From positions 16,549 through 80,548 of the forward strand of contig NZ_JAMOFV010000006.1 in the NCBI RefSeq assembly GCF_023656515.1: a stretch of 64,000 nt of DNA, given 5' to 3'. This DNA comes from Clostridium swellfunianum (lineage in GTDB: Bacteria > Bacillota > Clostridia > Clostridiales > Clostridiaceae). Every line of letters begins with the position of its first letter. Positions within the stretch are counted from its first letter, which is position 1. Below the pieces are notes generated by a model, which saw only the letters and a program-made list of their open reading frames with translations, did no database searches and was not told the origin of the DNA. Of this stretch, positions 43,961-53,241 are shown piece by piece. The translations under genes were made by a program, and so were the position numbers.

Positions 43961-45846
43961 ACATTTTCAACAAACCAATCCATAGAAAGAATTTGCTCAT
44001 AAGTGGCAGTTTCATCATTATTTACTTTTAAAGTACCATCCTTATCATATATAGGACCAGTGAAAGGGGTATAGGCATTATTCATTACCATCTTTTTCAT
44101 TAGGTTGACTAATTTTTGAGTCTCAGGAGGAATAAGTTCCTTAGAGTAAAATATATCAACAACTCCAGTGTCGATACCCCACCAAAAATTAATAAGCTTG
44201 CTGCTGGTACTGAACATATCTATAACTGTTTTGAAAGTTTCATTAAGTATATTCTTAACTATCTTTTCGTAGAAGACTCCCCAATTCCAAATCGGAGTAG
44301 CTAGATATTTATCCGGAACCCCTCGTTGGCTATCTATCGTGCAAAGCATTGAATATACTCCGTAATCGTGAGAAACGGTATGAGGAACATCCAAAGTACG
44401 ATTGCAGATAATATCAGCACCTTCCTTTATGAGTTTTCCCCCAGCATCCGTAAATTTGACTCTGCTGTTCCACTCGTTTGTCCAAGCTACTTTTACAACT
44501 GCATAAGGGTTAACCATCTTAGCACCTAAAGCAAAAGCATTTATAGAACTTATAACTTCAGGAGTAGGGCTAGTAGCAACATAGCCTATTATATTGTTTT
44601 TGGTCATAGAACCAGCAATGATTCCGGTTAAAAACCTAGGCTCATAGGTTCTACCGTAATAGTTGCCCACATGTTTATAAGGATGCGCCTCTGAGCAGTT
44701 AAAGAATTTTATTTGAGGAAATTCTAAGGCACACTTTAAAGTAGAGTTTAGATAAATGGGACTTGTTGTAAATATAATATCATTACCGTCATTTGCAAGT
44801 TCCTTAAATACAGTATAAGCGTTCTTATCTTCTGGAACATTTTCAATATAAGAGGTAGTAATTTGATCTCCAAGTACTGTTTCAAGATGAAGTCTGCCAA
44901 GCTCATGCGCATAGGTCCAGCCTGAATTTTCTATAGTTCTAGCATAGGCGAAGGCTATCTTTAACTTTTTTCTAGGAATAACCAAAGAGGTTAAGGTGTT
45001 TATCACCTTACTTTGGCTGCTTTCTAGAGGAGTCGTTGAAAGATCAATGCTGTCGCTATTGCTTAGCACCTCAAGTTCCTTTAGAAATTCCTTCATCCTG
45101 CTTGTAAGCTTATCTTCATTTATAGTTTTGGGAACACCATAAATTTTAATATACTCAAGCAATGCATCCCCGGTAGTTATAGAAAGTTTATTACCTCCAG
45201 AGGAAAGATATATTTTTCTAAAGGTATTATAAATATAAACTTCAAAGTATTTATATTTATTATCAAAGAAGGAACTACCGGGATTAAACTTTTTAAGGTA
45301 TCCTAGCAGCTTTTCATAGCTTCCTTCCTTACTGAGCCATATAGAATGTACTCCTGTTATTTTATTAAATTTAAGAAACTCATAGTATAAACGTATGGCT
45401 TTATTATTCTCATCAAGCTTTGGTATAAGTCTTGTAACATTAGCGGAAACAGAGTATGCATCAAAATATTTTAGAACGCTTACTCTTTTATTGCCTTCCA
45501 CTACATAAAACCAATTTAAATATTCATAAACCTTAATTGAATCTCTAATACCATCCTTAAGGTGGGCATCACAAAGTGAAGACCATTTTACCCTAAATTC
45601 TGTATCAATTAAAGGCATAAAATTCTTGGCGAAGGATAAGCTCCTAAGGTGAGTATAGGTACCTATAATTTTCTTTAAGGGTATTTCGATTAACCCTAAA
45701 TCCACCTGAGCAACTATTTCAGTATCCTTAAGGATACCTTCCAAGGATGGCAAATAGCCTATTTGACCATTGGAAACACTTTTGTTATATTCTCTTATCG
45801 CAAGTTTTCTGGCATCTTCAAAGTGTTCACGTCCAGCCCTCTCCAT
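43942..45846 (-). CDS. Cytoplasmic ParB-like/BMP (PnrA-type) fusion protein
   Basis: 634 residues with an unusual layout. About 45-155 looks like a ParB/sulfiredoxin-type N-terminal domain: VDLGLIEIPLKKIIGTYTHLR, then LKDGIRDSIKVYEYLNWFYVVEGNKRVSVLKY, which has the G-N-x-R-x-S core. About 295-600 is a BMP/PnrA-type ligand-binding module: KIAFAYARTIENSGWTYAHELGR, FFNCSEAHP, NYYGRTYEPRFLTGIIAGSM and AGGKLIKEGADIICNRTLDVPH. There is no signal peptide or lipobox, so it stays in the cytoplasm, unlike BMP nucleoside-binding lipoproteins. ATG 45846 follows AAAAGGAGAC. It may be a nucleoside-responsive DNA or nucleotide-binding factor; this is inference. Confidence 0.75.
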   Translation of the reverse strand: MERAGREHFEDARKLAIREYNKSVSNGQIGYLPSLEGILKDTEIVAQVDLGLIEIPLKKIIGTYTHLRSLSFAKNFMPLIDTEFRVKWSSLCDAHLKDGIRDSIKVYEYLNWFYVVEGNKRVSVLKYFDAYSVSANVTRLIPKLDENNKAIRLYYEFLKFNKITGVHSIWLSKEGSYEKLLGYLKKFNPGSSFFDNKYKYFEVYIYNTFRKIYLSSGGNKLSITTGDALLEYIKIYGVPKTINEDKLTSRMKEFLKELEVLSNSDSIDLSTTPLESSQSKVINTLTSLVIPRKKLKIAFAYARTIENSGWTYAHELGRLHLETVLGDQITTSYIENVPEDKNAYTVFKELANDGNDIIFTTSPIYLNSTLKCALEFPQIKFFNCSEAHPYKHVGNYYGRTYEPRFLTGIIAGSMTKNNIIGYVATSPTPEVISSINAFALGAKMVNPYAVVKVAWTNEWNSRVKFTDAGGKLIKEGADIICNRTLDVPHTVSHDYGVYSMLCTIDSQRGVPDKYLATPIWNWGVFYEKIVKNILNETFKTVIDMFSTSSKLINFWWGIDTGVVDIFYSKELIPPETQKLVNLMKKMVMNNAYTPFTGPIYDKDGTLKVNNDETATYEQILSMDWFVENVETLQN

Positions 45847-45917
45847 AATTTTCGTCTCCTTTTGAATCATTAATAGCTATAGTATATCACAGGCAGTATG
45901 GAAGTTCATGTAAAATT

Positions 45918-47783
45918 TTAGAAATCATAACTTTTATCTGTAGTTGTCTTTTTAGCTTTAGTTTTTGGAGGTCTAGGAGGAATAAGGCACTTTTTATCAT
46001 ACCCTATTAAATCTTCTCTGTTAGCTTTTATTAGGGCTTCTTTTACCAAATTGTAGTTATGTGGAAGATTATACTGCATTAAAGCTCTCTGCATATTTTT
46101 TTCTCTCTGCTGCTTTGGAACATAAACTTCTTCCTTGGTAAATGGATTTATGCCTGTATAATATATTGTTGTTGAAAGGCTGCCAGGAGTTGGATAAAAG
46201 TCTTGAACCTGTTCAGGAGTATATCCCATCTCTTTAATATAGAGTGCAAGCTCTATAGCTGCATTTAAATCGCTTCCAGGGTGGCTAGACATCAAATACG
46301 GAACTAGAAATTGCTTCTTGCCAAGCTTTTTATTTGTGTCATGATATTTCTTGACAAACCTCTCATATACTTCTCGAGTTGGCTTACCCATCTGTGATAA
46401 GACTCTTGTACTTATATGCTCAGGAGCAACCTTTAACTGCCCGCTGATATGATGCTCACAAAGCTCATTAAAGAACTGATCATTTTTATCGTATATTAAA
46501 TAATCGTATCGTATTCCAGAACGGATAAACACTTTTTTTACGCCAGGCATTCTTCTCAGCTTTCTTAAAAGACTTAAATATTCGCTGTGGTCAACAATTA
46601 AGTTTTTGCAAGGAGAAGGATGCATGCACTGCTTTGTTTTGCAAACTCCATGCTCTTCCTGAAGCTTGCAGGATTTGTGTCTGAAGTTTGCTGTAGGACC
46701 TCCGACGTCATGGATATAGCCCTTAAAGTCATTTTCCTTAACCATCTGCTCAGCTTCCTTTAATATGGACTCCTGACTTCTATTTTGGATAGTTCTACCT
46801 TGGTGAAAAGTTAACGCACAGAAGGAGCAGCTCCCAAAACAGCCACGGTGGCTAATTATAGAAAATTTAACTTCATTTATAGCAGGTATGCCGCCTTGAG
46901 CTTTGTATATCGGATGATAATCTCTTGCAAAAGGAAGATTGTAAACTCTGTCCATTTCAGCTTGAGCCATAGGCAGCTGAGGAGCATTCTGAATCACATA
47001 TCTGTCACCATGCTTTTGAACTAAAGTTTTTCCTCTAATGCCATCCTGCTCATAAGATTCTAGTTTAAAGCTTTCTGCATAAGCTAGTTTGTCCGTAGAG
47101 ACTTCTTCAAAGGAAGGAAGCTCAACATAATTTTTCACATTGTCTAGAGTCTTGGAAGCGTAGGTAGTGCCCCTTAAATTAGTCATTTTATCTATAGACA
47201 TACCGTATTTTAAGAGATTTGCTATTTCTATAATTGTCTTTTCACCCATTCCAAAAACAATTATATCAGCTTTAGAATCAAGGAGTATGCTTCGTCTTAC
47301 TTTGTCCTCCCAATAATCATAATGAGCAAATCTTCTAAGACTAGCTTCTATGCCTCCTAGTATTACTGGAACATCCTTATAAGCTTCACGTGCTCTGTTT
47401 GCATAAACTATAGCTGCTCTATCAGGTCTGAAGCCTGATTTTCCACCAGGAGAATATAGATCATCGCTTCTCTTCTTTTTAGCAGCAGTATACGCATTGA
47501 CCATAGAATCAATATTGCCCGAATTGATAAGAAAACCTAATTTTGGTTTTCCTAATCTTCTAAAATCCTCTGCACTGCTCCAATCAGGCTGTGCTATTAT
47601 GCCCACAGTAAAGCCTTCATCCTCTAAAATACGTGCAATAACTGCAGTACCAAAGGAAGGATGATCAACATAGGCATCGCCGCTTATAAACACGAAATCT
47701 AACTGGTCTATACTTCTATCTATTAAATCTTGCTTGCTTATTGGAAGAAATTTATTTATGTTAATATCAGTTTGTTTTTTCAT
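45918..47783 (-). CDS. YgiQ-family radical SAM protein
   Basis: 621 residues. A radical SAM enzyme of the YgiQ group, whose substrate is unknown. The cluster motif is C-x3-C-x2-C in [18 protein letters not shown] (about 315-322). An N-terminal cobalamin-like Rossmann region (about 25-120) and a C-terminal YgiQ-specific domain complete it ([41 protein letters not shown]). RBS AAAGGAGA. Upstream, 47784-47994 shows nothing recognisable. Confidence 0.92.
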   Translation of the reverse strand: MKKQTDININKFLPISKQDLIDRSIDQLDFVFISGDAYVDHPSFGTAVIARILEDEGFTVGIIAQPDWSSAEDFRRLGKPKLGFLINSGNIDSMVNAYTAAKKKRSDDLYSPGGKSGFRPDRAAIVYANRAREAYKDVPVILGGIEASLRRFAHYDYWEDKVRRSILLDSKADIIVFGMGEKTIIEIANLLKYGMSIDKMTNLRGTTYASKTLDNVKNYVELPSFEEVSTDKLAYAESFKLESYEQDGIRGKTLVQKHGDRYVIQNAPQLPMAQAEMDRVYNLPFARDYHPIYKAQGGIPAINEVKFSIISHRGCFGSCSFCALTFHQGRTIQNRSQESILKEAEQMVKENDFKGYIHDVGGPTANFRHKSCKLQEEHGVCKTKQCMHPSPCKNLIVDHSEYLSLLRKLRRMPGVKKVFIRSGIRYDYLIYDKNDQFFNELCEHHISGQLKVAPEHISTRVLSQMGKPTREVYERFVKKYHDTNKKLGKKQFLVPYLMSSHPGSDLNAAIELALYIKEMGYTPEQVQDFYPTPGSLSTTIYYTGINPFTKEEVYVPKQQREKNMQRALMQYNLPHNYNLVKEALIKANREDLIGYDKKCLIPPRPPKTKAKKTTTDKSYDF

Positions 47784-47994
47784 TAGAGTCTCCTTTAAAT
47801 ACTAATTTAAAATCCATTATATATTATCACAATCAAAGCTTTTATTAAATAAATATATAATAGCAATTTATTTAATTACAACCAATCATATATTTGAAAA
47901 CTAGACAAAACGAGAGCAATATAATTGAAAACAGTAACAAAACAAACCTAGTATAAAAAAATAACGAAATTTAAATAAATTTTGCTTAATACAG

Positions 47995-48022
47995 TTGCAT
48001 TTAAAGATTTTTGTAATATAAT
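47995..48022 (+). promoter_or_regulatory. Promoter of magnesium operon
   Basis: TTGCAT (47995-48000) and TATAAT (48017-48022) with a 16-nt spacer; transcription would start about 20 nt before the M-box. Confidence 0.7.
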
Positions 48023-48046
48023 TTATAGTATAAAGAGAATATGTTT

Positions 48047-48233
48047 GTTAGGTGAGGCTCCTATACGGACACACGCTACTGCCCGGAAACATCGAGAGAT
48101 GCCAATGGGTCAACAGGTACTACCGAATTAAGGTTTTATCTAATGTAGCTAGACTTAGGTCATACGCTGTATAGTGCTAAAACTCAACGAAAACCATTGT
48201 TGAATTTTAGAGGAGCTTCTGCGCTCTTTTTTT
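48047..48233 (+). promoter_or_regulatory. M-box magnesium riboswitch (ykoK leader)
   Basis: A clear M-box: GTTAGGTGAGGCTCCTATAC at 48047, then ACACGCTACTGCCC, CATCGAGAGATGCCAATGGG, TCAACAGG, and later TATAGTGCTAAAACTC. The expression platform ends in a hairpin AGAGGAGC/GCGCTCT (bulged) and T7 (48209-48233). High Mg2+ stabilises the aptamer and terminates transcription. It precedes an MgtE-like gene and an NRAMP-related gene. Confidence 0.95.
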
Positions 48234-48257
48234 ATTATTTTAAAACCAGGTGGTGAG

Positions 48258-48374
48258 ATGAATGGACGGTGCCCCTCGATGCGAGAGGACAAATTTTATG
48301 CAAAAACTAAATATAGGCAGAGGGACGCTTATCCATTTTTATTAACGTTCCTCTGTAAACAGAAAGGGGAATAG
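48258..48374 (+). CDS. Candidate 38-codon leader peptide before mgtE-like gene
   Basis: An ATG frame with RBS AGGTGGTGAG lies between the M-box terminator and the MgtE-like start, ending 2 nt before it. The peptide starts MNGRCPSMREDKFYAKT and ends KQKGE. It is Arg/Lys-rich and uses codons rare for this genome (CGG, TCG, CGA, CCC). A hairpin (CAGAGGGACG / CGTTCCTCTG, about 48318-48355) lies inside it. It may be translated and couple to the next gene; the region could instead be structured RNA with an incidental frame. Confidence 0.4.
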   Translation: MNGRCPSMREDKFYAKTKYRQRDAYPFLLTFLCKQKGE

Positions 48375-48376
48375 TT

Positions 48377-49639
48377 ATGAAAAAACTTACTAATTTTTTT
48401 CTAAGCAGCTTTCTTTACAAAAAGGTTATTGACGAGTATGGCGATTCTCTTGGAAAGCTTTGGGATGTTTATGTAACAACTGAGGATGGTTACCCAAGAG
48501 CTATTGGCTATAAGATTAAGAAAAATGGTGAGATGTTTAACTATGAATTTAGAAACATTGATTTTTGCGAAAGCGACAAGGGTTATGTTGTAAAGGTGAG
48601 AGATGCTAAGGAAATTATACCCAGAAGCTTTTCTTATCTATTGTCTAAGCACCTTCTTGACAAACAAATTGTTGATATCAATGGCAAAAAGGTGGTTAGA
48701 GTTAACGATTTAAGAATGGGAGAAATTGCAGGAGAGCTTAGAGTACTTGCTGTTGATACCGGTGCATTGGCGCTTGGAAGAAGAGCTGGAATGGAGTCCT
48801 TAGTAAAAGGTTTCTTTAGAATTATAAACAAGGAAATTAATGATAGTCTTATTATGTGGGAAAGTGTTGAATCCCTTGAGATGGTTAATGATAATTTAAA
48901 GCTTTCAGTACCATATCAAAAACTTTCGAAGCTTCACCCAGCTGATTTGGCTGATATTCTTGAAGAGATGGATATAAACTATAGAACAAAAGTATTTGAG
49001 AGCTTGGATGAAAACCTTGCTGCAGATACCTTGGAGGAAATAGAACCAGAGATTCAAAAAGACTTGCTTGAAAGCATTAGCGAGACAAAGGCTGCAGAGC
49101 TTTTTGACAGTATGCCTAACGATGAAATTGCTGATATTTTAGATGAGATAGATGAAGAAACTGCAGAAAAGCTTCTTATGGGAATGGAAGAAGAAGATGC
49201 TGAAGAGATAAGAGAGCTTATGAAATATGAGGATGAAACTGTTGGGAGTATTATGAATACAGATTTCATTTCCTTTAATATAAATATAGCTGCTCAGGAA
49301 ACAATTGAGCTTTTAAGAGAGCTTAAGCCAGATAATGAGGTTGCCTATTATATCTATATTGTTGATGAAGATGAGAAGCTTCAAGGAGTTGTTTCACTTC
49401 GAGATTTAGTAGTTTCTTCACCTGAAAGCAAGCTTAGAGATATTATGGATACTAATGTTGTAAAAATGAAAGACAGTGAGAGTATAGATGAATCAATTGA
49501 GATTGCAGTAAAATATGATCTTATTTCACTGCCTGTGGTGGATAGTGATGATAAGCTTTGCGGTATAGTTATAATGACAGATATCATAGATGAAGTACTT
49601 CTTCCGACATGGAGGCGAAAGACTAAAAAGATCAGTTAA
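48377..49639 (+). CDS. MgtE-like regulatory protein without channel domain
   Basis: 420 residues. Residues 1-165 look like PRC-barrel-type domains (FLYKKVIDEYGDSLGKLWDVYVTT, then IVDINGKKVVRVNDLRMGE). About 190-290 is the acidic MgtE N domain of helical repeats (LHPADLADILEEM, then PNDEIADILDEIDEETAEKLL and AEEIRELM). About 290-415 is a CBS pair (VGSIMNTDFISF, LRDIMDTNVVKM). The membrane channel domain of MgtE is absent: the protein ends at RRKTKKIS. Likely a soluble Mg2+ sensor controlling the transporter encoded 29 nt downstream. RBS AAAGGGG. Confidence 0.9.
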   Translation: MKKLTNFFLSSFLYKKVIDEYGDSLGKLWDVYVTTEDGYPRAIGYKIKKNGEMFNYEFRNIDFCESDKGYVVKVRDAKEIIPRSFSYLLSKHLLDKQIVDINGKKVVRVNDLRMGEIAGELRVLAVDTGALALGRRAGMESLVKGFFRIINKEINDSLIMWESVESLEMVNDNLKLSVPYQKLSKLHPADLADILEEMDINYRTKVFESLDENLAADTLEEIEPEIQKDLLESISETKAAELFDSMPNDEIADILDEIDEETAEKLLMGMEEEDAEEIRELMKYEDETVGSIMNTDFISFNINIAAQETIELLRELKPDNEVAYYIYIVDEDEKLQGVVSLRDLVVSSPESKLRDIMDTNVVKMKDSESIDESIEIAVKYDLISLPVVDSDDKLCGIVIMTDIIDEVLLPTWRRKTKKIS

Positions 49640-49668
49640 TTTAGCCTGTATGGAAGAAGGTGTGACTC

Positions 49669-50895
49669 ATGAAGAAAAAATGGAGCAGAGTATTATTTGT
49701 TTTTAGTATTTTAGGACCAGGGCTAATAACTGCAAATGCAGGCAATGATGCAGGGGGGATTACTACCTATTCTGTAATTGGAGCACAATATGGTTATTCA
49801 ATGCTTTGGGGCCTTTTTGCAATAGGTATAGGACTTGCAGTTGTTCAAGAGATGAATGCTCGAATGGCTGTAGTTACTGGTAAGGGATTATCAGATTTGA
49901 TTCGAGAAAGATTTGGAGTTAAATGGGCATTATTTGCAATGAGTGTCCTGTTAATTGCAAATCTTGGCGTTTGCATAGGTGATTTTGCAGGAATTGCAGC
50001 TAGCTTGGAACTTTTTCATATAAGTAAATATATTTCAATTCCTGCAATAATTATTTTAATTCCATTTATATTGCTCAGGAGAGATTACTCTACTGCAGAA
50101 AAAATATTTTTAGGCTTAACTTTTACTTTTTTTAGTTACATTGTAACTGCTTTCTTACTAAAGCCGCATTGGTATGGCATTTTAACTAGTGCTGTTAAGC
50201 CTAATGCAGTGTTTACGAGAAATTACTCCTTAGTTCTTATTGGAATGGTAGGTACAACAATAACACCTTATATGCAGTTTTATCTTCAATCTTCAATAGT
50301 GGATAAAGGTATTTCTCTAAAGGATTATAAGTACGAAAAATTAGATGTATACTTAGGAACCTTTTGGGGAGTGCTTACAGCATTGTTTATAACAGTGTGT
50401 ACAGCTGAAACACTTTTTAAATTTGGAATAGGTATTGAAACTGCCCAGGATGCTGCAATTGCTCTGAAGCCCTTAGCAGGAAATTATTCCTTCATATTGT
50501 TTGCAATTGGACTGTTAGGAGCATCCCTTTTGGCATGTTTTGTAATACCTCTTTCAACTTCATATGCAGTTTGTGAGGCTTTTGGTTTTGAGAGCGGTCT
50601 AAATAATAAGGTAAAAGAAGCACCGGTATTTTTTGGTTTAATTTTGTTTATTATTGGTGTTAGCGGAGCTGCGATACTTGTACCAGGAATTTCATTGATA
50701 AAGATAATATTAATTACTCAGCAGTTAGCAGGTGTTTTATGCCCCATAGTTCTTATATTTATGTTAAAACTAATAAATGACAAAGAAGTTATGGGGAGCT
50801 ATGTTAACAATAAATTTCAAAATTTTATAGCTAAAGCTACTGTAGTTTTAATAATTCTTTTAACAATAGTTGCTTTTGTAGGAAGTTTTATATAA
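49669..50895 (+). CDS. NRAMP-related magnesium transporter (NRMT type)
   Basis: 408 residues with about 11 membrane helices, SLC11/NRAMP fold. The transition-metal site is altered. In TM1 the canonical D-P-G-N is D27-A-G-G30 (GPGLITANAGNDAGGITT). In TM6 the canonical M-P-H reads T-P-Y (GTTITPYMQFY). Loss of the metal-selective Met, an M-box leader and an MgtE-type partner all fit the NRMT group, reported to transport Mg2+. RBS GAAGGTG. Co-transcribed with the MgtE-like gene; Mg2+ limitation should induce both. Confidence 0.9.
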   Translation: MKKKWSRVLFVFSILGPGLITANAGNDAGGITTYSVIGAQYGYSMLWGLFAIGIGLAVVQEMNARMAVVTGKGLSDLIRERFGVKWALFAMSVLLIANLGVCIGDFAGIAASLELFHISKYISIPAIIILIPFILLRRDYSTAEKIFLGLTFTFFSYIVTAFLLKPHWYGILTSAVKPNAVFTRNYSLVLIGMVGTTITPYMQFYLQSSIVDKGISLKDYKYEKLDVYLGTFWGVLTALFITVCTAETLFKFGIGIETAQDAAIALKPLAGNYSFILFAIGLLGASLLACFVIPLSTSYAVCEAFGFESGLNNKVKEAPVFFGLILFIIGVSGAAILVPGISLIKIILITQQLAGVLCPIVLIFMLKLINDKEVMGSYVNNKFQNFIAKATVVLIILLTIVAFVGSFI

Positions 50896-50925
50896 CCCTG
50901 ATAGTGCAAACTGTCAGGGTTTGTA
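50894..50925 (+). terminator. Terminator of magnesium operon
   Basis: 11-bp stem AACCCTGATAG / CTGTCAGGGTT (one G-T pair) with a 6-nt loop, then TTGTATTTGT. The stem begins in the stop-codon region. Confidence 0.75.
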
Positions 50926-51001
50926 TTTGTATTAATGTATTATTTTTTTCTATTGGCACAAACTACATTTGTATATTATTTTGTTGAAAAGGAGGGAATC
51001 T

Positions 51002-51739
51002 ATGTTTAAGAAGGTATTTAGCTTCAAAAAAATAGCTCTCTATTTGGCTGTTATAATGATTACATATGTAGCAAGTTCTATTTATGTGTCTCCATTTAGA
51101 AATCCAGTTGGAGCTGTAGCATATAGATGGGGATCAAGAGGCGTTATAGTAACTGAAATACAAAGAAGGCTTAAATCCTGGGGATACTATAAAGGGAGTC
51201 TTGATGGAGCTTATGGCTATGGAACCTACTTGGCAGTGAGAAATTTTCAATCTAAGAACGGACTCAAGGCAGATGGTATCGCAGGAGATAGAACCTTAAC
51301 AGCTTTAGGAATAAATGCAGGACAATATGCTGGAGGCAGTACACCTGCAGCAGGAACAACAACTGCATCAAAAACAAACAATACAAGCGACAGGGATGTA
51401 CAGCTTCTTGCAAGATGTATTAATGGCGAGGCCAGAGGGGAGCCCTATGAAGGTCAGGTTGCAGTTGGTGCTGTTATAGTGAATAGAACTAGAGACGCTA
51501 GATTTCCAAATACAATAGCAGGAGTAATTTATCAGCCAGGAGCTTTTACTGCGATAGTAGATGGACAAATTCATGCACAAATGTATCCTTCATCAATAAG
51601 AGCTGCAAGAGATGCATTAAATGGATGGGATCCATCAGGAGGAGCTGTATTCTATTACAATCCAGCAAAAACAACAAATAAATGGATATGGTCAAGACCA
51701 GTTATTAAAATAATTGGAAAACACAAATTTTGCAGGTAA
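51002..51739 (+). CDS. sleB: Spore cortex-lytic enzyme
   Basis: A 245-residue SleB-type lytic transglycosylase that degrades cortex peptidoglycan at germination. The signal/anchor helix is at about 8-28. A peptidoglycan-binding domain (about 55-110, SRGVIVTEIQRRLKSWGYYKG) and a Hydrolase_2 domain (about 140-245) follow, with catalytic Glu in CINGEARGEPYEGQVAVGAV. Start ATG 51002 has AAAAGGAGGG 5 nt upstream. It is normally forespore-expressed, and needs muramic-delta-lactam. No YpeB partner gene adjoins it here. Confidence 0.93.
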   Translation: MFKKVFSFKKIALYLAVIMITYVASSIYVSPFRNPVGAVAYRWGSRGVIVTEIQRRLKSWGYYKGSLDGAYGYGTYLAVRNFQSKNGLKADGIAGDRTLTALGINAGQYAGGSTPAAGTTTASKTNNTSDRDVQLLARCINGEARGEPYEGQVAVGAVIVNRTRDARFPNTIAGVIYQPGAFTAIVDGQIHAQMYPSSIRAARDALNGWDPSGGAVFYYNPAKTTNKWIWSRPVIKIIGKHKFCR

Positions 51740-51766
51740 GTTTTTATAATTTATTTTAATAAAGTG

Positions 51767-51794
51767 TTGACAAATCCTGAGAAAAGAATATAAT
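51767..51794 (+). promoter_or_regulatory. cysK T-box promoter
   Basis: TTGACA (51767-51772) and TATAAT (51789-51794) with a 16-nt spacer; the start falls just before the T-box leader. Confidence 0.85.
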
Positions 51795-51799
51795 GAAAA

Positions 51800-52110
51800 T
51801 ATATAAATCATACTAATTTACTCGGAAATACTGTGAAGAAAGAAAGTAATATGAATGGACCATACAGAGAGGATTCCCAAAGCTGAGAGGGTTTCTATGA
51901 AGAAGTTTATATGAAGTGCCTTTCGGAGTTATGCGCCGAACTTTAGATAATTGTTATCTTTTAAGTAGGAAGCATCGGGTTCGCCCGTTATAGTGATAGA
52001 GCATAGTACTGTGCTTGATTGAGCTGGGATTTTTTGTCCAATTAGAGTGGAACCGCGGAGTTATACTTCGTCTCTTAATAATATTTTAAGAGGCGGAGTT
52101 TTTATTTTTT
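51800..52110 (+). promoter_or_regulatory. T-box leader, cysteine (specifier TGC)
   Basis: Stem I carries the specifier context GAAGTGCCTTTCGGAG, giving TGC (Cys). The T-box bulge region AGAGTGGAACCGCGG is at about 52045-52058. The terminator stem CTTCGTCTCTT (52066-52076) pairs with AAGAGGCGGAG (52088-52098) through several G-T pairs, then a long T run. Uncharged tRNA-Cys allows read-through into cysK-cysE. Confidence 0.93.
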
Positions 52111-52189
52111 TAAAAGTGCGCACATTAATCTTATAAGTACTTTGCTTCTTTAAAAGTTTGTTAATAATAGTTTAAGGAGGATTTTTATT

Positions 52190-53101
52190 ATGATATTTAA
52201 CAATGCATTAGAAATGGTAGGAAATACACCTTTGTTAAAATTAAACAATTTAATTGACGATAATATGGCTGAGGTTTATTTAAAACTTGAGAAATATAAT
52301 CCAGGTGGAAGTGTTAAAGATAGAGCTGCTCTTGGAATGATTGAGAGGGCAGAGGAACTTGGACTTATAAAAGAAGGAGATACAATTGTTGAGCCAACAA
52401 GTGGAAACACTGGAATAGCACTTGCTATGATTGGAAAATTAAAGGGCTATAGAGTAATAATAGTTATGCCTGAGACTATGAGCGTAGAAAGAAGAAGCTT
52501 AATTAGAGCTTACGGAGCGGAATTAATTTTAACAGAAGGTGCTAAGGGGATGAAGGGGGCTATTGCAAAGGCACAGGAAATAGCCGAAAAGGAAAATGGA
52601 TTTTATATCCCTCAGCAATTTATGAATGAGGCAAATCCAAACAAGCACTATGCTACTACAGCAGAAGAAATAGTAAAAGACGTTAAGGATTTAGATTTGT
52701 TTGTAGCAGGAGTTGGAACAGGTGGAACAATATCTGGAGTTGGGAAGAGACTTAAAGAAATTAATCCAGACATTAAAGTTGTAGCAGTGGAACCAGAAAA
52801 GTCTCCAGTTATTTCAGGAGGTCAGCCTGGACCACATAAAATACAAGGTATAGGTGCTGGATTTATACCTGATATATATGTTAAGGAAGTTGTTGATAAG
52901 ATAATTACTGCTTCGGAAGAGGAAGCTTTTGAAGCTGCAAGGCTAGTAGCAAGAAAGGAAGGAATATTAATAGGAATATCCTCTGGAGCCAATGTGGCAA
53001 TTGCGTTAAAGCTTGCTAAGGAACTTGGAAAAGGTAAAAAGATAGTAACTCTAGCTCCTGATGGAGGGGAAAAATATATATCAATGGGGCTTTATGAATA
53101 G
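52190..53101 (+). CDS. cysK: Cysteine synthase A
   Basis: 303 residues. PLP enzyme that makes cysteine from O-acetylserine and sulfide. PLP lysine K43 in NPGGSVKDRA; phosphate and substrate loops PTSGNTGIALA and GVGTGGTISGVGKRL; SSGANVA near the end. RBS AAGGAGGA. Controlled by the Cys T-box and followed by cysE, the enzyme that makes its substrate. Confidence 0.97.
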   Translation: MIFNNALEMVGNTPLLKLNNLIDDNMAEVYLKLEKYNPGGSVKDRAALGMIERAEELGLIKEGDTIVEPTSGNTGIALAMIGKLKGYRVIIVMPETMSVERRSLIRAYGAELILTEGAKGMKGAIAKAQEIAEKENGFYIPQQFMNEANPNKHYATTAEEIVKDVKDLDLFVAGVGTGGTISGVGKRLKEINPDIKVVAVEPEKSPVISGGQPGPHKIQGIGAGFIPDIYVKEVVDKIITASEEEAFEAARLVARKEGILIGISSGANVAIALKLAKELGKGKKIVTLAPDGGEKYISMGLYE

Positions 53102-53133
53102 AGTAAATTAATGATAAGACCAATTAGATAAGA

Positions 53134-53185
53134 AGATAAGAAGATATCATGATATCTTCTTATCTAGATATCGTGATATCTAGTT
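53134..53185. repeat. Two palindromes between cysK and cysE
   Basis: A perfect 32-bp palindrome (53134-53165; arms AGATAAGAAGATATC and its complement) is followed at once by CTAGATATC-GT-GATATCTAG (53164-53183). No T tract follows. These may attenuate or protect the cysK-cysE message or bind a regulator. Confidence 0.6.
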
Positions 53186-53241
53186 GGATATGAATAAATT
53201 ATTTTAAGCAGTAGATTTGAACAACAAAGGGGGGATATAGA

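Noticed and set aside
47784-47994. Possible gene or RNA between ygiQ-like gene and the magnesium operon
   Set aside because: AT-rich, no frame with an RBS and no stable hairpin recognised.
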